Below, in pieces: positions 47,640 through 59,858 of a DNA stretch of 64,000 nt (position 1 is its first letter; the number at the start of each line of letters is the position of its first letter). Location: assembly GCA_963556195.1 (NCBI GenBank), contig OY744520.1, forward strand, positions 6,780,704-6,844,703, written 5' to 3'. The notes under the pieces were generated by a model. That model did not search any database, was not told the DNA's origin, and saw only the letters and a list, made by a program, of their open reading frames with translations. The translations under genes and the position numbers were made by a program. The stretch is from Sepiola atlantica (taxonomy: Eukaryota; Mollusca; Cephalopoda; Sepiida; Sepiolidae).

Positions 47640-48620
47640 TTTTTGTGCGCGTCCTCGTACCTCAGGGAAAAGGCTTTGTCTGGTTGGTAGGTCAATCAGT
47701 CTGTTATGCTTCGGTATGAAATAAAACTTTTATTGCTGTACGTGCAGATTGAATAGACGTATCTTAATTTCGATACATCTATGCAACTCTTTAAGAGATT
47801 GTCCGTCGGTCGCTTTGTCACGAAATTGTATTTAAAACCGGGACGTGACAAACAGACCAACGGAAAAAAGTCTCATAATGATTCTTGGATGCATTTTAAA
47901 TAAGATACGACCATTGAATCGGTTAGTTTGAAATAGAATTTCTAACGTTAAACGCCCAGATTGAATATTCCTATATCGTCTCGGATGCACCTAAGGCTTT
48001 GTCCGTCGGTTTGTACACCAAGTTTAAGTTTAAAATATTATTTTAATCGTTAAAGTTTGAAATATTATTTTAATCGTTAAAGTTTGAAATATTATTTTAA
48101 TCGTTAAAGTTTGAAATATTATTTTAATCGTTAAAGTTTGAAATATTATTTTAATCGTTAAAGTTTGAAATAACATCTTTATCACTGAATGAGAAAATTG
48201 AATGGACGCATCTTACAAATGCGTCCAAACATCTCTATAAATGACTGTCTGTCGGTCTGTCACGCTTATGTTTAAAATATTTTCATTTCTTAACGTGCAT
48301 ATTAAATGGACGCATCTATTCAGAGAGTGTCCAAGCGTCTTTGTAAGAGGTTCTGTCCGTCAGTGAGTCTGTCATGTTTCAGTTTGAATTTGCACTTTCA
48401 GCATTAAACGCTTTCGTTAGTCATCCACGTTTAAGTTTTGATCTATCCACGAATCTCTATGTCTGTCCGTCCGTTGGTCTGTCAGTCTGTCACACTTAAG
48501 TTTTCGTTGGTCTGTAACGTTTTACTTTTATAAGAATATTCGTTGTTCTGTCACGCTTAAGTTAGCAAAAGCATTTTGTGTTTGAACGCGCAGTTTGACT
48601 GGACACATCTTAAGAACATC
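47640..48620 (+). repeat. GTCTGTCACGCTTAAG dispersed family, large cluster
   Basis: Some eight to ten diverged units with GTCCGTCGGT(C/T)TGTCACGCTTA, TTTGAAAT...ATTTT.ATCGTTAAACG and TGAATGGACGCATCTTA. 48027-48175 inside it is a fresh 27-bp tandem expansion (AAGTTTGAAATATTATTTTA plus ATCGTTA, five units) of one internal part of the unit. Confidence 0.7.
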
Positions 48621-49069
48621 CATTCTTGTCCGTTTTTCCTTTCGATTGATTTTTTCTGCTGTCGAAACGATTAATTCCACAAACGCCATTTTGTAAGATA
48701 GAAAAAAGAGATGTAAAAAACGTCTTTCATCCATGATTTATTTCTCTGTTTTTTTTTTATGAGACCAAACCATAATTGCTTGCAAAGTGTTTTACTCATT
48801 TTCTTTTCGTTGATAAGTGCTGATACATTTGCCCCTTCCGTTTTATGTCTCTGCAAGCTACGAGACAAGGCGTAATAAAATATGACTTCCGGTTACTCCA
48901 AGATTTAGTGTTTTTTGCTGTTGTTGGGTTTTACGGCATGCCATCCTCGACTATAATCTGGTCATTTTATATCGAAATCGCAAATATATTTCGTATACTA
49001 ATGGTTTCTAGATTAATTAATGCTGTATGCGTATATTTTGTAAATAGATAGTTTGTAAACACGTCAGAG
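48621..49069. other. Unassigned sequence
   Basis: Shares scattered words with 39215-39370, as noted there. No ORF called. Confidence 0.4.
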
Positions 49070-49440
49070 TTGACATGGGAGTAACCGCAACTTATGAGTT
49101 AGTCCATATTCCACAAAGCTCCAAAATGGCGGTCTTACTGTTGAAATCAGGTTCGTATCATACACAGGACAACTCTTATTTTACCAATAGATTGAATACT
49201 GATAGATAATTCTCGTACGGGTCAAAGTCGAACTAGGAGTAATAGCCGAAAGGGGTAACTCCATACTTCTCAATGCTCCAAACTCAGGATCTCGCAACTT
49301 GAGGTAATTTCGATTCATACTTAGGACAAATTCTATTTAACTTATAGATGAAAGCTTGACAGAATGAACCTAAGAACAATGGCAAATAAGGGGTGACTCC
49401 ACATCCCCAAATGTCCCAAACTGAGGAGTGCCTAACCTTC
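49070..49440 (+). repeat. Imperfect ~165-bp tandem repeat, 2.5 units
   Basis: Units share GG(A/G)GT(A/G)ACTCCA, AATG(C/T)(T/C)CCAAACT, TTCG(A/T)(A/T)TCATAC, AGGACAA.T(C/T)T(A/T)TTT and ATAGAT(T/G). Strongly diverged. Confidence 0.55.
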
Positions 49441-50177
49441 CCAATGAAGGCTATTTGCCGTCTTCGAGACAAACATTTAGAAGGGGAGAATATTCTTGAA
49501 TGGAAGAATCAAATAAATCAAATGAATTATGTAAGTTTATTTGCCTTAAATTCAGAAACTACAGAGAGATTTCTACCAAACTTGGCATGCAGATATTATA
49601 TGACCCAGGTAGTGTAATACGTAAATGTCAAGTAGATCTAGATTATCATTGAAGGTTATGAAAGGTAAAAGATAAGGTAAAAGAAACCAATTACGATGGA
49701 AGTGGGTTCCAATAAAACGGTTTTCTAAAAGTCAAAATCAGGATTAACCCTAAACACCTAAAAATTGGGAATAAAGAAATCCTTTTTATATTTATACTTT
49801 CGATCCAAAAAATGAGCTTTGCTATTTTTTAATAAATATTTAGAAAAAAGGTCAATAAAACTGACCATGGCTAATTTTGACTACTTATTTTGAATAACAT
49901 TTAAAAAATACACATTAGCAAATTAGCATTTAACTAATACCTGAGATTTCGACTATGAGCTTTTCGTAATACGGCGATTTGTTTTAGTGAGGCTGTCAGC
50001 CGGTTTCTTTAATTGTTACCAAGTGATAGTTTCACAATTTTCTCTTAGTTACTCCCAGATTGATTTTTTGTTTTGAAAATTTTTCTACCAATTGTTGATG
50101 ATTTTAGTACTTTCTTATTAAGTTAAAAAGTGATTTTCTCATTTTGTATAATGAATTAAGGCGGTAATCTTTTAAAA
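49441..50177. other. Unassigned sequence
   Basis: No recognised content. Confidence 0.4.
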
Positions 50178-50647
50178 TCAAATGCATGTCCAAGGCAATG
50201 GCTGAATCTTTAAAAAAAAAATGACCTTCAGTCTGTAGTGGAATGGGGACAAACATTGCTGGCTACATTTAATGCTACAAAGACAAAGCTCGTTTCCTTT
50301 AACAATTGTAAGAAACCTTTCCAACCACCGATTGCCATGGCCAATAGCACCCTACACGAGAGTCTAACATTCAAACTCCTCAGCCTAATATTCACAGGTA
50401 ATATGAACTGGAACAAATACATAGAAGATACTGCCAAATCTGCTGCAAAGAAGGTAGGTTCCCTCGCCCGAGCTAGAAAACTTCTCACGTCTGCAAGTAT
50501 ACTATATCTCTACAAAGCCACGATTCGCCCATGCATGGAGTATTGTTGCCACATCTGGGCTGGTGTACCAACAACTAGTCTCTCACTCTTGGACAGGGCC
50601 CCAAAAAGAGTATTTAATCTAATAGGTCCCACACTGTCCACCAAGCT
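50178..50647 (+). pseudogene. LINE family A, partial copy 1 of 4
   Basis: Encodes LATFNATKTKLVSFNN, PPIAMANSTLHES, LLSLIFTGNMNWNKYIEDTA and KKVGSLARARKLL, then LYLYKATIRPCMEYCCHIWA to LIGPTLSTKL. This is the post-catalytic (thumb and beyond) part of a CR1/Jockey-type reverse transcriptase. The reading frame is open for 137 codons from 50238, an unusually intact piece. At 50648 it switches abruptly to an upstream part of the same protein (copy 2), leaving a hybrid frame. No catalytic motif lies in this copy. Confidence 0.85.
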
Positions 50648-51205
50648 TAATGCGGGTGGACCCCAGGGGTCGATTCTTGAACATTTATTATTTCTTGATT
50701 TTCATAAATGACCTTCCTAACGCAGTTGTGTCCGAGATAAGTATATTTGCTAATGATACCTTGCTTTATTCTCAACGTGTTGGCAAAACGAACACACACA
50801 TATCCACAACAATGGCTGAATCTTTAGAAAATGACATTTAGTCTGTTGTAGAATGGGGCCAAAAATGAATGGTTACATTTAATGCTATAAGGACAAAGCT
50901 CCCTTTTTTTAACAACTATAAGAAACCTTTTCAACCACCGATTGCCATGGCTAATAGCACCCTATCCGAGAGTCGAACATTCAAACTCCTCGGCCTAACA
51001 TTCATATGTAACATGGATTGGAATAAGCACATAGGAGAAACTGCTTAATGGGATTCCTCTACCAGCTAGAAAACTTCTCACACTTGCCAGGATCCTATAT
51101 CTCAACAAAGTCACGATTCACCCACGCATCGAGTATTGTTGTTACATTTGGGTTGGTGCACCATCCACTAGTCTCACCCTCTTGGACATGACGCAAAAAG
51201 AGTCT
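50648..51205 (+). pseudogene. LINE family A, partial copy 2 (RT motifs B-C)
   Basis: Starts at GGPQGSILEHLLF, the RT motif with GxPQGS. After a frameshift near 50705 it continues LIFINDLPNAVVSEISIF and ANDTLLYSQRV: the catalytic F-A-D-D box reads FAND, so the second Asp is Asn. It then has TMAESLENDI and, frame-broken, the FNAIRTKL and NMDWNKH segments, ending at the SLDMTQKE equivalent of LLDKVQKR. It therefore overlaps copy 1 in content but starts further upstream in the protein. Stops and frame changes throughout. Confidence 0.85.
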
Positions 51206-52100
51206 CTAAGTCAATGTTGGTAAAACTGACGCGACCATGGCTGAATCTTTAGAAAATGACCTCCAGGCTGTAGTGGATTGGGTTCATAAATGGTTGGTAA
51301 CTTTTAATGCCGCAAAGACAAAGCTCCTTTCCTTCAATAACTACAAGAAACCTCTTCAACCACCGATTGTCATGGCAAATAACACCCTACCTGAGAGTTC
51401 ATCATTCAAACTTCTCAGCCTAACCTTCATAGGTAACATGAATTGGAACAAATACATTGAGGACATTGCCAAGGCTGCCTCAAAGAAGGTTGGCCTCCCT
51501 CTACCGTGCTAGCAAACTCCTCACACCTGACATTATCCTGTATCTGTACAAAGCCACCATCCGCCCATGCATGGAGTATTGTTGCCACATCTGGGCTGGT
51601 GCATCATCTACTAGTCTCTCCCTCCTTGACAAGGTCCAAAAAAAGAGTCGCCAACCTAATAGGTCCCTCACTATCAACCAAGCTCCAGTCCCTGTCCCAT
51701 CGCCGCAATGTAGCATCCTTATGTTTGTTTTACAAATACTTCAATGGATTATGCTCCGATGAATTGGCTACTCTGGTGCCCCCTCGACGTAAATTCACTA
51801 GACCAACTCGACAATCAACTTAATCTCATTCATTCACTGTGGAGGTCCCCAGATGCCGGAGAGCCTTCTACTCAAATAGCTTCTTTCCTCGTGCTACTGG
51901 CCTCTGGAACTCCCTCCATTCCCCCTGTTTCCCCGACAGTACTGACATGCAGAAATTTAAAACTAATGTGAACAGACATCTCGCTGCGCAGATCCCAATT
52001 TAGGCTGACCCCCCAACCTTCTCCCCTTTTCTTTTTTCTCAGTAGCCCCTTACGTCTACAGTGGCGGCCTGCCTTGTTTGGGGTGAACCATGTTAAAAAA
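51206..52100 (+). pseudogene. LINE family A, partial copy 3 with 3' UTR
   Basis: TMAESLENDLQAVVDWVHKW, then FNAAKTKLLSFNNYKKP and NMNWNKYIEDIAKAASKKVG. A frameshift near 51490 leads to LYRASKLLTPDIILYLYKAT and CHIWAGASSTSLSLLDKV, and another near 51650 to RVANLIGPSLSTKLQSLSHR and ELATLVPP. Then CRRAFYSN-SFFPRATGLWN, CFPDSTDMQKFKTNVNRHLA, a stop, and the 3' UTR (TTACGTCTACAGTGGCGG, GGGGTGAACCATG) ending in an A/T-rich tail. It is the longest copy and the reference for the tails at 859, 1500 and 12763. Lacks endonuclease and RT palm. Confidence 0.88.
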
Positions 52101-52109
52101 AATTTTTTT

Positions 52110-52325
52110 TAAATGGGTTCCGCATTGTTTACCAAGCTCCAGACCCTGTCCCATCGCCGCAGTGTTGCATCCTTGTGCTGGTTTTACAAGTACTTCCACG
52201 GAATGTGCTCCAAGTAACTTACTACACTTGTATCCCAATGTAAATATCCCCGAGCAATCCAACTAGTAGCAAAATCTTACCCCTTCACTGTAGAGATCAC
52301 AAAATGCTGAAAAACTTTCAATTCA
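52110..52325 (+). pseudogene. LINE family A, partial copy 4
   Basis: Directly after the tail of copy 3: FTKLQTLSHRRSVASLCWFY and KYFHGMCSK, then stops and decayed LTTLV, SYPFTVEITKC. The most decayed of the four. Confidence 0.75.
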
Positions 52326-54412
52326 AATTAGTGTTGGGACGATTAATCAGAATCGGAAAATTCAAACTTTTAGGGGCAGCAGAATAAGTATCAGTATCAG
52401 AAAAATTAAAAAGACAATTATATTTATTTAGATGAGGGCCCTCAGCCCCCCCCCCCAAAAAAAAAATAAAATGTGCCTTTTTTTAGTTATGACGCGTTTA
52501 CACTCTTAAAAACTTTGAAGGATATTATTTTAGAATTTTAAATGGCGGATCAGTTTCGCATAAAATGATCATCCATTTCCGGTCAGTGTTTAAGCAAATA
52601 TGTTTTAAGAGCATATAACCAAAATTTCTTTTTTTCTGTTAAGGGAGATAAATATTGTGTGTGTTTTTCGGGAGAACATTGAAAAAAATTTTTCTTTATC
52701 CCTATCACTTACCCTAAATCCGGGTGGCAACAGCCCCCTCAAATAATAACGCTCCCATAACCCTAACAGTGACCATAAATCCGGGTGGCAACAGCTCCTT
52801 CATAAAAAACCTTGCCTATACACAACTAACTTTAAATCTGAGAGGCAACAGAATACACCCAAGGAAAAAACATGGTTACATCTAATATTTAATACAAAAA
52901 TAAAAAAGGAAACTTTAATGCTTTGGGTTCAATATTAGGTGTGGCGTGAGGGTATTCCCTATTTAAAATCATCGAGACGGACTCTAGCCCCATAACGTAG
53001 ACAAAGCGGAGTATTTTAACATATTATTTTTGAAATATGGGGCGGGGGGGGCTTAGTTCCCTTTTACAACTATAGGAGAAGGGACCTAGCACTCCCCTAT
53101 ATCAGTTTTATTTGCTTAAAAACAACAGAATAAATTTGAAATATATTTATTCTAAAATATTGGGGATGGGGGACTTAGTCCCTATTTAAAACTACTTATT
53201 TATTCACTTGTGCCATTTTTACCCGTGGCATTGTTTTCGGTGCCATTTATGCCTGTACCATTTTACAGTGCACCGTGATTATGATAACATCAAAATACGA
53301 TGCAAAAAATAAAAATGTGCATAAATTCGCAAAGTAACCATTTTAAAAATTGCAATTGCATTTATAATGTTCAAAAAAATGTTTTAAAATTAAATAAAAC
53401 ATTTTTGTCAAGAAAAAATGTTGACAAACATAATTGATAATTAAATTATAAAAAAGTTTTTATTTTTCTAATTGAATTTATTTTATGCTGTTGGGCTTTT
53501 GTGCGTTTTTTTAATTATATAGTTGGCTTTTGTTCGGTCCAACAGTATTTGTCACCAAAAAGTTGACAAATGGTGGAAAAAAACTTTAATCATTTTGAAA
53601 GACTTGATGTGGAGTTAAATTAGGTAAACATGAATGAGTGAATTTCACGTCACATTCTGGCGGCAGTTCTTTTTTATTTGAAGTTTTTATGTCTGTTAAC
53701 TGGATGTAAAAAGAAATTTGAAAAGATATACATCATATTTTAAGTCTTTTGTTACACACAAAGATTTTGCAGAAAAAATAAACTTTGCACATTCTTTTTA
53801 TGCAAAACAAAACAAGTTTTAACGGAATGACTAGTCCCTATTTACATGCTTCCAACTTAGACACAGAAAGTCGAGCTACCCCCCCAAAAGAGGCATTCTG
53901 GATTGGGATAAAAAATAAAATTGAAGTATAAGAACAGGTGTCGATGGGTAGGCATACATTTTTAATTTTATATGCTTTAAAAAATAAATTAGAGTTTTGT
54001 ATTAGAAGAAACAAAACGTTTTATGTTATGTCGACTTGTTATTGTGTAAAAACAATATTTAACATTTTATGGAAAACAAGCAAGTATTTGGGGTTTTATT
54101 TAAGATTTTCCTAGAAAGATTTGAACATCCATCTTGATTTTTTTTCTAAATGAGTCCTTTTAAAATAGTTTTACTTTAAAATCACTATCAGACTTATACC
54201 TTGAAAAAAACCATTATCTCTTTTGCAATACCAAAGAATTACTAGATAAAAATGATAAAATTTCAGACATAAATGACTGCCGTCTATGTAGCATGTAACC
54301 GTTCGAAGCGTCTTGTTTATCTGCTCAGTACCAACCACTGTGACGTCAGTAGAAAAAGGAGACTAAATGGAATGGCGTTCTCATTATGGTGTATTTTTTT
54401 ATAACCTCGTAA
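52326..54412. other. Unassigned, with small repeats
   Basis: 52705-52850 has three ~57-bp units around TAAATCCGGGTGGCAACAGC. 52935-53190 repeats a GGGG..GGGGGACTTAGTCCCTATTT-type segment; part recurs near 53825. 53860-53915 resembles 58365-58445 (CCCCCAAAAG.GGCA(T/C)TCTGGA.TGGGA). No coding signal. Confidence 0.45.
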
Positions 54413-54675
54413 TTTAGGTTAATTATAAATAATAACTTGTAAATAAATGGATGAACTATCCAGAGAAACATTTAACAGATTTATTAAAACTAAACACAGA
54501 ATGAATTAATGAGTTAATTGGCTGCTGGACGCGATTGATATATTCACAGTCTGACTCCGTGGTCTTTGTTTTTTTCTCTCTGGGCAGACGACCCTTTTTC
54601 AAGGGCGATAACTCTTAACTCTCGAAATGGTTAAAGGGAGGTAATTCCGTTTTCGTTAGGTGTCCTAACAATTTA
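54413..54675 (+). mobile_element. 260-bp dispersed repeat, copy 1
   Basis: Has CGTAATTTAGGTTA, AACAGATTTATTAAAA, AGTCTGACTCCGTGGTC, AGGGCGATAACTCTTAAC and GGGAGGTAATTCCG. The inverted copy at 62449-62712 keeps all of these in order. Non-coding. It may be a SINE or a small DNA element; the ends are not clear enough to decide. Confidence 0.7.
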
Positions 54676-55386
54676 ATCTTAAAAAAAACCCAGCGTATTT
54701 ATAGAGATTTCTGTTGTGGATATTTTAACTACTTAACCTAGAATTTCAAAGAAAGTGTTAGTGCAGCTTCCCAGCGAGTGACTTTCTACATTTGTTGTAT
54801 AATTTACACGTATGTTACTGCTTTATTGATTTATAAAATAAATTAGAATACATTAGGATTGTATTTATAGTTTCACTGTAAATTATTTACATCATTCAAT
54901 TACGATCTTTTAATGTATAGTTACCGAATTCGGAATTATCTTCCCTTGTCAAAATTACCGAATTTTTCGAACACTGTAAATGTTAAGATTATAAAAAAGA
55001 AATTGAAAAACTTAACTGTTTAATGTCAAGATGAAAAGGAGAGGTCATTTCGCTATGTAAGTTTGACGTAAATTGACCCCCATGTGACATTCTCTCGTGT
55101 AGGTGGTCGATTTAAGTTAAACTAACATCGTGAACTGGACCCACACCGTGACCCGTCTAAAAATTAAGATATCTTTTTTAAAAAGTTGTTGATAAATCAA
55201 ATGTACCGCAAAAAAACATGGCGCACCTGTTTGATGTGCGTAGGTGATTTTGAGCATAAATTTAAAAAAAACGTCTACCTATGTAAAATCCACACCCATT
55301 ACATTTAAGAATTGCCGGGTAGAAGTAATTGGTTTTCATTTTAGTTGTATTTTGCATATTTTCACTTAGTTACCAAAAATAAAATA
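54676..55386. other. Unassigned A/T-rich sequence
   Basis: No recognised content. Confidence 0.4.
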
Positions 55387-55416
55387 ATAAAAATGTAATC
55401 GCGATTACATTTTTAT
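55387..55416. repeat. 30-bp perfect palindrome
   Basis: 15-bp arms with no spacer, centred on TCGCGA. Confidence 0.85.
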
Positions 55417-55595
55417 CAACCCAGTAACAGTTCATTTTCGTAATCATCGAAGAGAAAAAAAGAAAAAGGAGACAGTTTTCTGTTTCTTTTTTCTTCTTTC
55501 CTTTCGCTTTTCAGTAGTTACATTTTATCTATTAAAAATACTAAGAAAGGTTCTAGTCGACTATTTTCAATTGTTTATTAAAAAATTCAAATGAC

Positions 55596-55674
<79 letters not shown>

Positions 55675-56137
55675 GAGAGCGAGAGAGAGATTAAAATGAT
55701 ACTTCAAAGATATAAATAATATCTAATATCTTTAATAAATGAACTATAAGGACACAGACAGAGCTCAATATATTGGATAGAGCATTAATAATAATGGATT
55801 AAGTGAAAGAATAAAATGAGAAATTAATCAAACTTTATCACATATCAAAATTCAAACAAAAAGTACTGTAAAGTCCTTAATCCATGGATTTTCAAAGAAA
55901 ATCTTCTCCTCAGAGGGCTATTACCGCAATGACATCACTGTGAGTAAACAATTTCGCTTTGAAAATATATAAAATATATAAAACATAAAATATAACGACA
56001 AAAACACATTTTTATGTTAACATACCTCATCAAGGTACGGGCTGATTCGATGTTAAATCCTTACAATGTATACTTTTTTTACAGTACTTTTTGCTTGAAC
56101 TTTGATATGTCAAAAAGTTTGATTCATCATTTAATCC

Positions 56138-56139
<2 letters not shown>
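55417..56139. repeat. (TA)n 55597-55671 and unassigned flanks
   Basis: TA tract followed by a GA run. The rest has no recognised content. Confidence 0.6.

Positions 56140-56208
<69 letters not shown>
56140..56208. repeat. (TA)n microsatellite
   Basis: Pure TA run. Confidence 0.95.
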
Positions 56209-56210
<2 letters not shown>

Positions 56211-56715
56211 TAGTAGACATTTACTTTATAATTTTTTATTTCAGATATTTTTATAGCTTGTTAGGAAGTACTACTGGTATTAAATGCAATATTCTAGCGT
56301 TTAACATAAGATTACATTCGTTCTCGTAGCTAGTGCAAAATACTTTGTAACATTGGCTAATAATCTTTGAACATAAAATTAGTAAACTTTGATCATAATT
56401 CTAGTAATCTTTGAACATAATTCTAGTAATCTGACATCGGCGAGGAGATTCCCCGCCATTTTGGCATTCAGTCCGATGACCTATACGAGCAATATTGGTC
56501 GATACTTTACGTGTCAGTACATTTTGTTATTCCAATTGACCGAATATGTCGAAGAAAGATTTTTGACATTTTTGAACTTGACATTATCAGAATTCGAAAG
56601 ATTGTCATTCTAACCAGCATTGACATTTACTTCAAAAATTTCGCCAAAGACGTAGGTAACAATGGTGCCGACCGCAGGGCAATAGCTATCATGAAAATAT
56701 AGCATAATCGCATAG
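56209..56715. other. Unassigned; 3-unit ~27-bp repeat
   Basis: 56362-56432 repeats TAGTAA(A/T)CTTTGA.CATAA three times. Further on, two overlapping frames near 56511-56640 have no known motif. Confidence 0.45.
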
Positions 56716-56990
56716 ACCCAGCAGTTCTCGCTATATCAACGCAGTTAAGCGACGTTGAGCCTGATCAGTATCAGATGGGTGACTGTTTAGGAATACCAGC
56801 CGCTGTATGTGGGAGGACGGCGACACCTCCCGGCAAAAGATGAACTGAAAAAAAAAATTAAAAATAAATAAATAGCGTAGTTATCTCCCCTGACCGAGAT
56901 ATACATGCGACTGGGCTGTGAATTTGATTCCCTACAAAACTTCTTCCTTCGGTAAAAAGCTGGTTTAACCGGATCAAAATGAATTCCACA
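56716..56990 (+). mobile_element. 5S-rRNA-headed SINE, copy B
   Basis: 56720-56808 keeps the 5S order: TTCTCGCTATATCAACGCAG, TTAAGCGACGTTGAGCCTG, AGATGGGTGAC, GGAATACCAGCCGCTGTA. The body follows after an A-rich interruption: TTATCTCCCCTGACCGAGAT, ATACATGCGACTGGGCTGTG. Opposite orientation to copy C 700 bp away. Confidence 0.75.
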
Positions 56991-56991
56991 T

Positions 56992-57060
56992 CAGTGAGCG
57001 CAGTGGTTACTGACGCAGACTGTGGACTGGAAGTGCCATGTTCGGTTTCCGTCGAAGCTA
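56992..57060 (+). mobile_element. Possible tRNA-derived SINE head
   Basis: GTGAGCGCAGTGGTTACTGA resembles tRNA box A, and ATGTTCGGTTTCC about 35 bases later resembles box B, the right spacing for a Pol III internal promoter. It does not fold into an obvious tRNA cloverleaf, so a SINE head or a tail region of copy B is more likely than a gene. Confidence 0.4.
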
Positions 57061-57550
57061 TAACTTTCACTAACACAATTAAAATACTATATATGCATCT
57101 CTCCTAATCACAGTTCTGAAATAGTAGAGTAAATGAAACTCTCAAGACTTGGTAGGGCTACTAGTCTAGAAGAAAGAGAACTCTGAAGTTATTAGTAGTG
57201 GTAATCTCTCGATACCCTCCAAAATATATTTACAAACACAAGAAATATCGATTTCGAACTGATACTGGTCAAGCATGATGAGCAACAAAACCTTATGTCC
57301 TTCAATATACGATATTGATGATAAGTGGCCAAGAGCAGGCCCGTCGCCACGGTATTACCAATAAAAAAGGCATAAACTCGAGTCTGGCGACATACAGTCC
57401 GGTTAGGCCAACTGATGAGTTAAATTATTCCAAATAAGAATGTTAATAAAATTCACGAAACATCGTAGCCTCTCAAATATTCATAATGAATTGACTCCAA
57501 ATCATCTAGAACCTGGTACCTGGTGCGACATTCTGTATGGATGGGCTGAG
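57061..57550. other. Unassigned sequence
   Basis: 57130-57190 (ACTCTCAAGACTTGG, CTAGAAGAAAGAGAACTC) resembles 26658-26705, another weak dispersed match. No ORF. Confidence 0.4.
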
Positions 57551-57554
57551 CCGA

Positions 57555-57785
57555 AGGAGGACGATTCTACGGAATATTAAATTCACAAGCTGTTCACAGT
57601 TGCATGGATATTTCGGTCAAGGAAGATGATGATGTTAGTTTTTGCATTTTTCTATTTTGTGAAGAGGTGTCTCCATCTTCCAAAATACAGCGTCTGGTAT
57701 TCCCAAGTGGTTACCCATCTGGTACTGACCAGGCTCAGTGTTGCTTAACTTCGGTGATCTAACGAGAACCTGTGTGTCAACGTAA
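57555..57785 (-). mobile_element. 5S-rRNA-headed SINE, copy C
   Basis: Minus strand: GGTTCTCGTTAGATCACC, GAAGTTAAGCAACACTGAGC, CAGTACCAGATGGGTAACC, GGGAATACCAGACGCTGTA, then the shared body with GAAATATCCATGCAACTGTG and AGCTTGTGAATTTAATATTC. Closest to copy A. Confidence 0.75.
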
Positions 57786-59803
57786 TGTCTACAAAATCCC
57801 ACCGTCTTTATTTCTATTGTTTTCACAAAAAAAAAATTTAATACTGGTACTTTTTTATATATATTTTACACAAATGATGGACATTATTAAATTTCTATTT
57901 GGATCATATTATTTTATTTTTGAAGAAATCATGAAATATCAAATTATTGGATTTTAATTATTTTAGAAAAGAGTCTTATTTAATTTTTAGAAAACATGAA
58001 ATATTTAATTATTGGATTTTAATTTGTTTACATCAATATCAAATTTAAATACTTTGGGAAATAACAGCATATAAAAATATTGGATTGAAATCTATTTTTC
58101 AAATGGATCTTAATTAGGTTGAAATGCTGTAACTGACTTCGAACCATCAAACAAACATAAAGATCGTCCTTGTGTGATTGTTTATACATCTTAGTTCCCG
58201 TATGTAATAAAAAAATTAAAAAATATCACTAAATACAACATTTACAACTTTTGGAATATTTTGGAATATTTTGGAATATTTTGGAATATTTAACTGAAGA
58301 GAATGGATGCGTCTCTTACTATTTGAGTGTTTGTCCACATTTACTTACCCCCACACTAGAACAGAGTTAGACACAAGGTCAGTTTTTAATGTGGGGGATT
58401 CCCAGCTCCCCCAAAAGGAGCACTCTGGAGTGGGACAAAACTAAAAATTACCTCAATCTAGAATGATTTCTCATTCACTAATTGAGGACAGAAAAGATGA
58501 AGTGTAATATCAGAACAGATACTGCACTTTACTCCCAGCCATTTATCGTTTAAAATATATTCTAAATAAAAAAGGAGTAAAACTATGGGTACTATAGCAT
58601 ATCCAATATTTCGTCGACTTGTAGTTATCTCAATCGAACGATGATATAAACATTTGACGTAAATTTAACAAGTGTACAATTTATTCATTATATATTTTGA
58701 AAAAAAAACAGACTCTCACTCCATCCACCTTCAACCTCATTGTCGATTTTCAGAGACCGAGTCAGCTTCTCGAACTTTTTTTTCTCGTGTCTAAATCTCA
58801 AGTCTTTTTTTTGGTTTCAGAAAAAATATTATCAGAAAAATATTCTTTCATTCATTACTCACCAGACACAACAGATTAACCAATAGAATTTCGAACGGTC
58901 TGTGTCCAAAATGTCAAAATATAACGAGCCAAGATCCAACATGCTACGTCACAACACGATCTCTCAATTTAAAATCCACACTTTCATTGTCCTCATTAAG
59001 CACCTCTATTTCAACCACACGGACACATCATCGCACACGCACACTTATTTACATGACTACATCCCAAAAAGCTTATGGGTATACATGTTTCGTTTAACAG
59101 TGATATTTTAGGATACGTCCATCCAATGTGTGCAATTACTAATGAAAATGTTATTTCAATTTTAAGCCTGATGGGCCGACTGACAGAGCCTCTTACGAAA
59201 GTGCGTGAGCGCATGTGGAATAAGAAGCGACCATTCAATCTGCGTGTTTGGCGATGTAAATACTATTTCAATCTTAAGCATGACCGACAAAACCTCTCAC
59301 AGAGCAGCTCACCCATCTCACATTATTTAAAGGCCAGGCTTTTAATGACTCTTCTCTCTGGGAATGGAATCAGATGATGTCGTAATTTACTTTTAGCAAA
59401 GGATAATTACAAATTAACTAACCATTAACGAATATTCAACATGAACTTCATTATATAACTTATTTGTCTTCACTTGTATAATTAAGTAGTCATTAATGTA
59501 TGACGCACTTAGGCGCGACACAAACCATTTTCAATAAAGGTTCGACGATTAAAAGCACATAAAACATCAAACCAGAAACATAAATTAATATATCTCTTCG
59601 CAAAAATGGATGCGAAATTCTTCGGTAGTTGATATTGTTTATCGACAGTAGGATTCTCCTGCCTCGTGGCTTGTAAGAATGGCTCAGTGGATAGAAGCGC
59701 CGACTATCGGCAAAACGAATCATTTTCAATCTTAGCCTGAAAGACTTGCCTATCTAACTACACTGACGAGTTGTGATACAGCAAAACAGTTTGTTTGTGG
59801 TGA

Positions 59804-59805
<2 letters not shown>
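57786..59805. other. Unassigned, with small repeats
   Basis: 58251-58290 is TTGGAATATT repeated four times. 59130-59300 has two minus-strand units of the GTCTGTCACGCTTAAG family (CATTCAATCTGCGTGTTTGG). 59675-59710 has GGCTCAGTGGATAGAAGCGC, like a tRNA box A without a box B. The rest is unassigned. Confidence 0.45.

Positions 59806-59806
<1 letters not shown>

Positions 59807-59855
<49 letters not shown>
59807..59855. repeat. (TA)n beside the 200-bp inverted repeat
   Basis: Abuts the left arm. Confidence 0.95.

Positions 59856-59858
<3 letters not shown>

Noticed and set aside
59675..59720. tRNA gene at GGCTCAGTGGATAGAAGCGC
   Set aside because: Only a box A-like word; no box B and no cloverleaf pairing.
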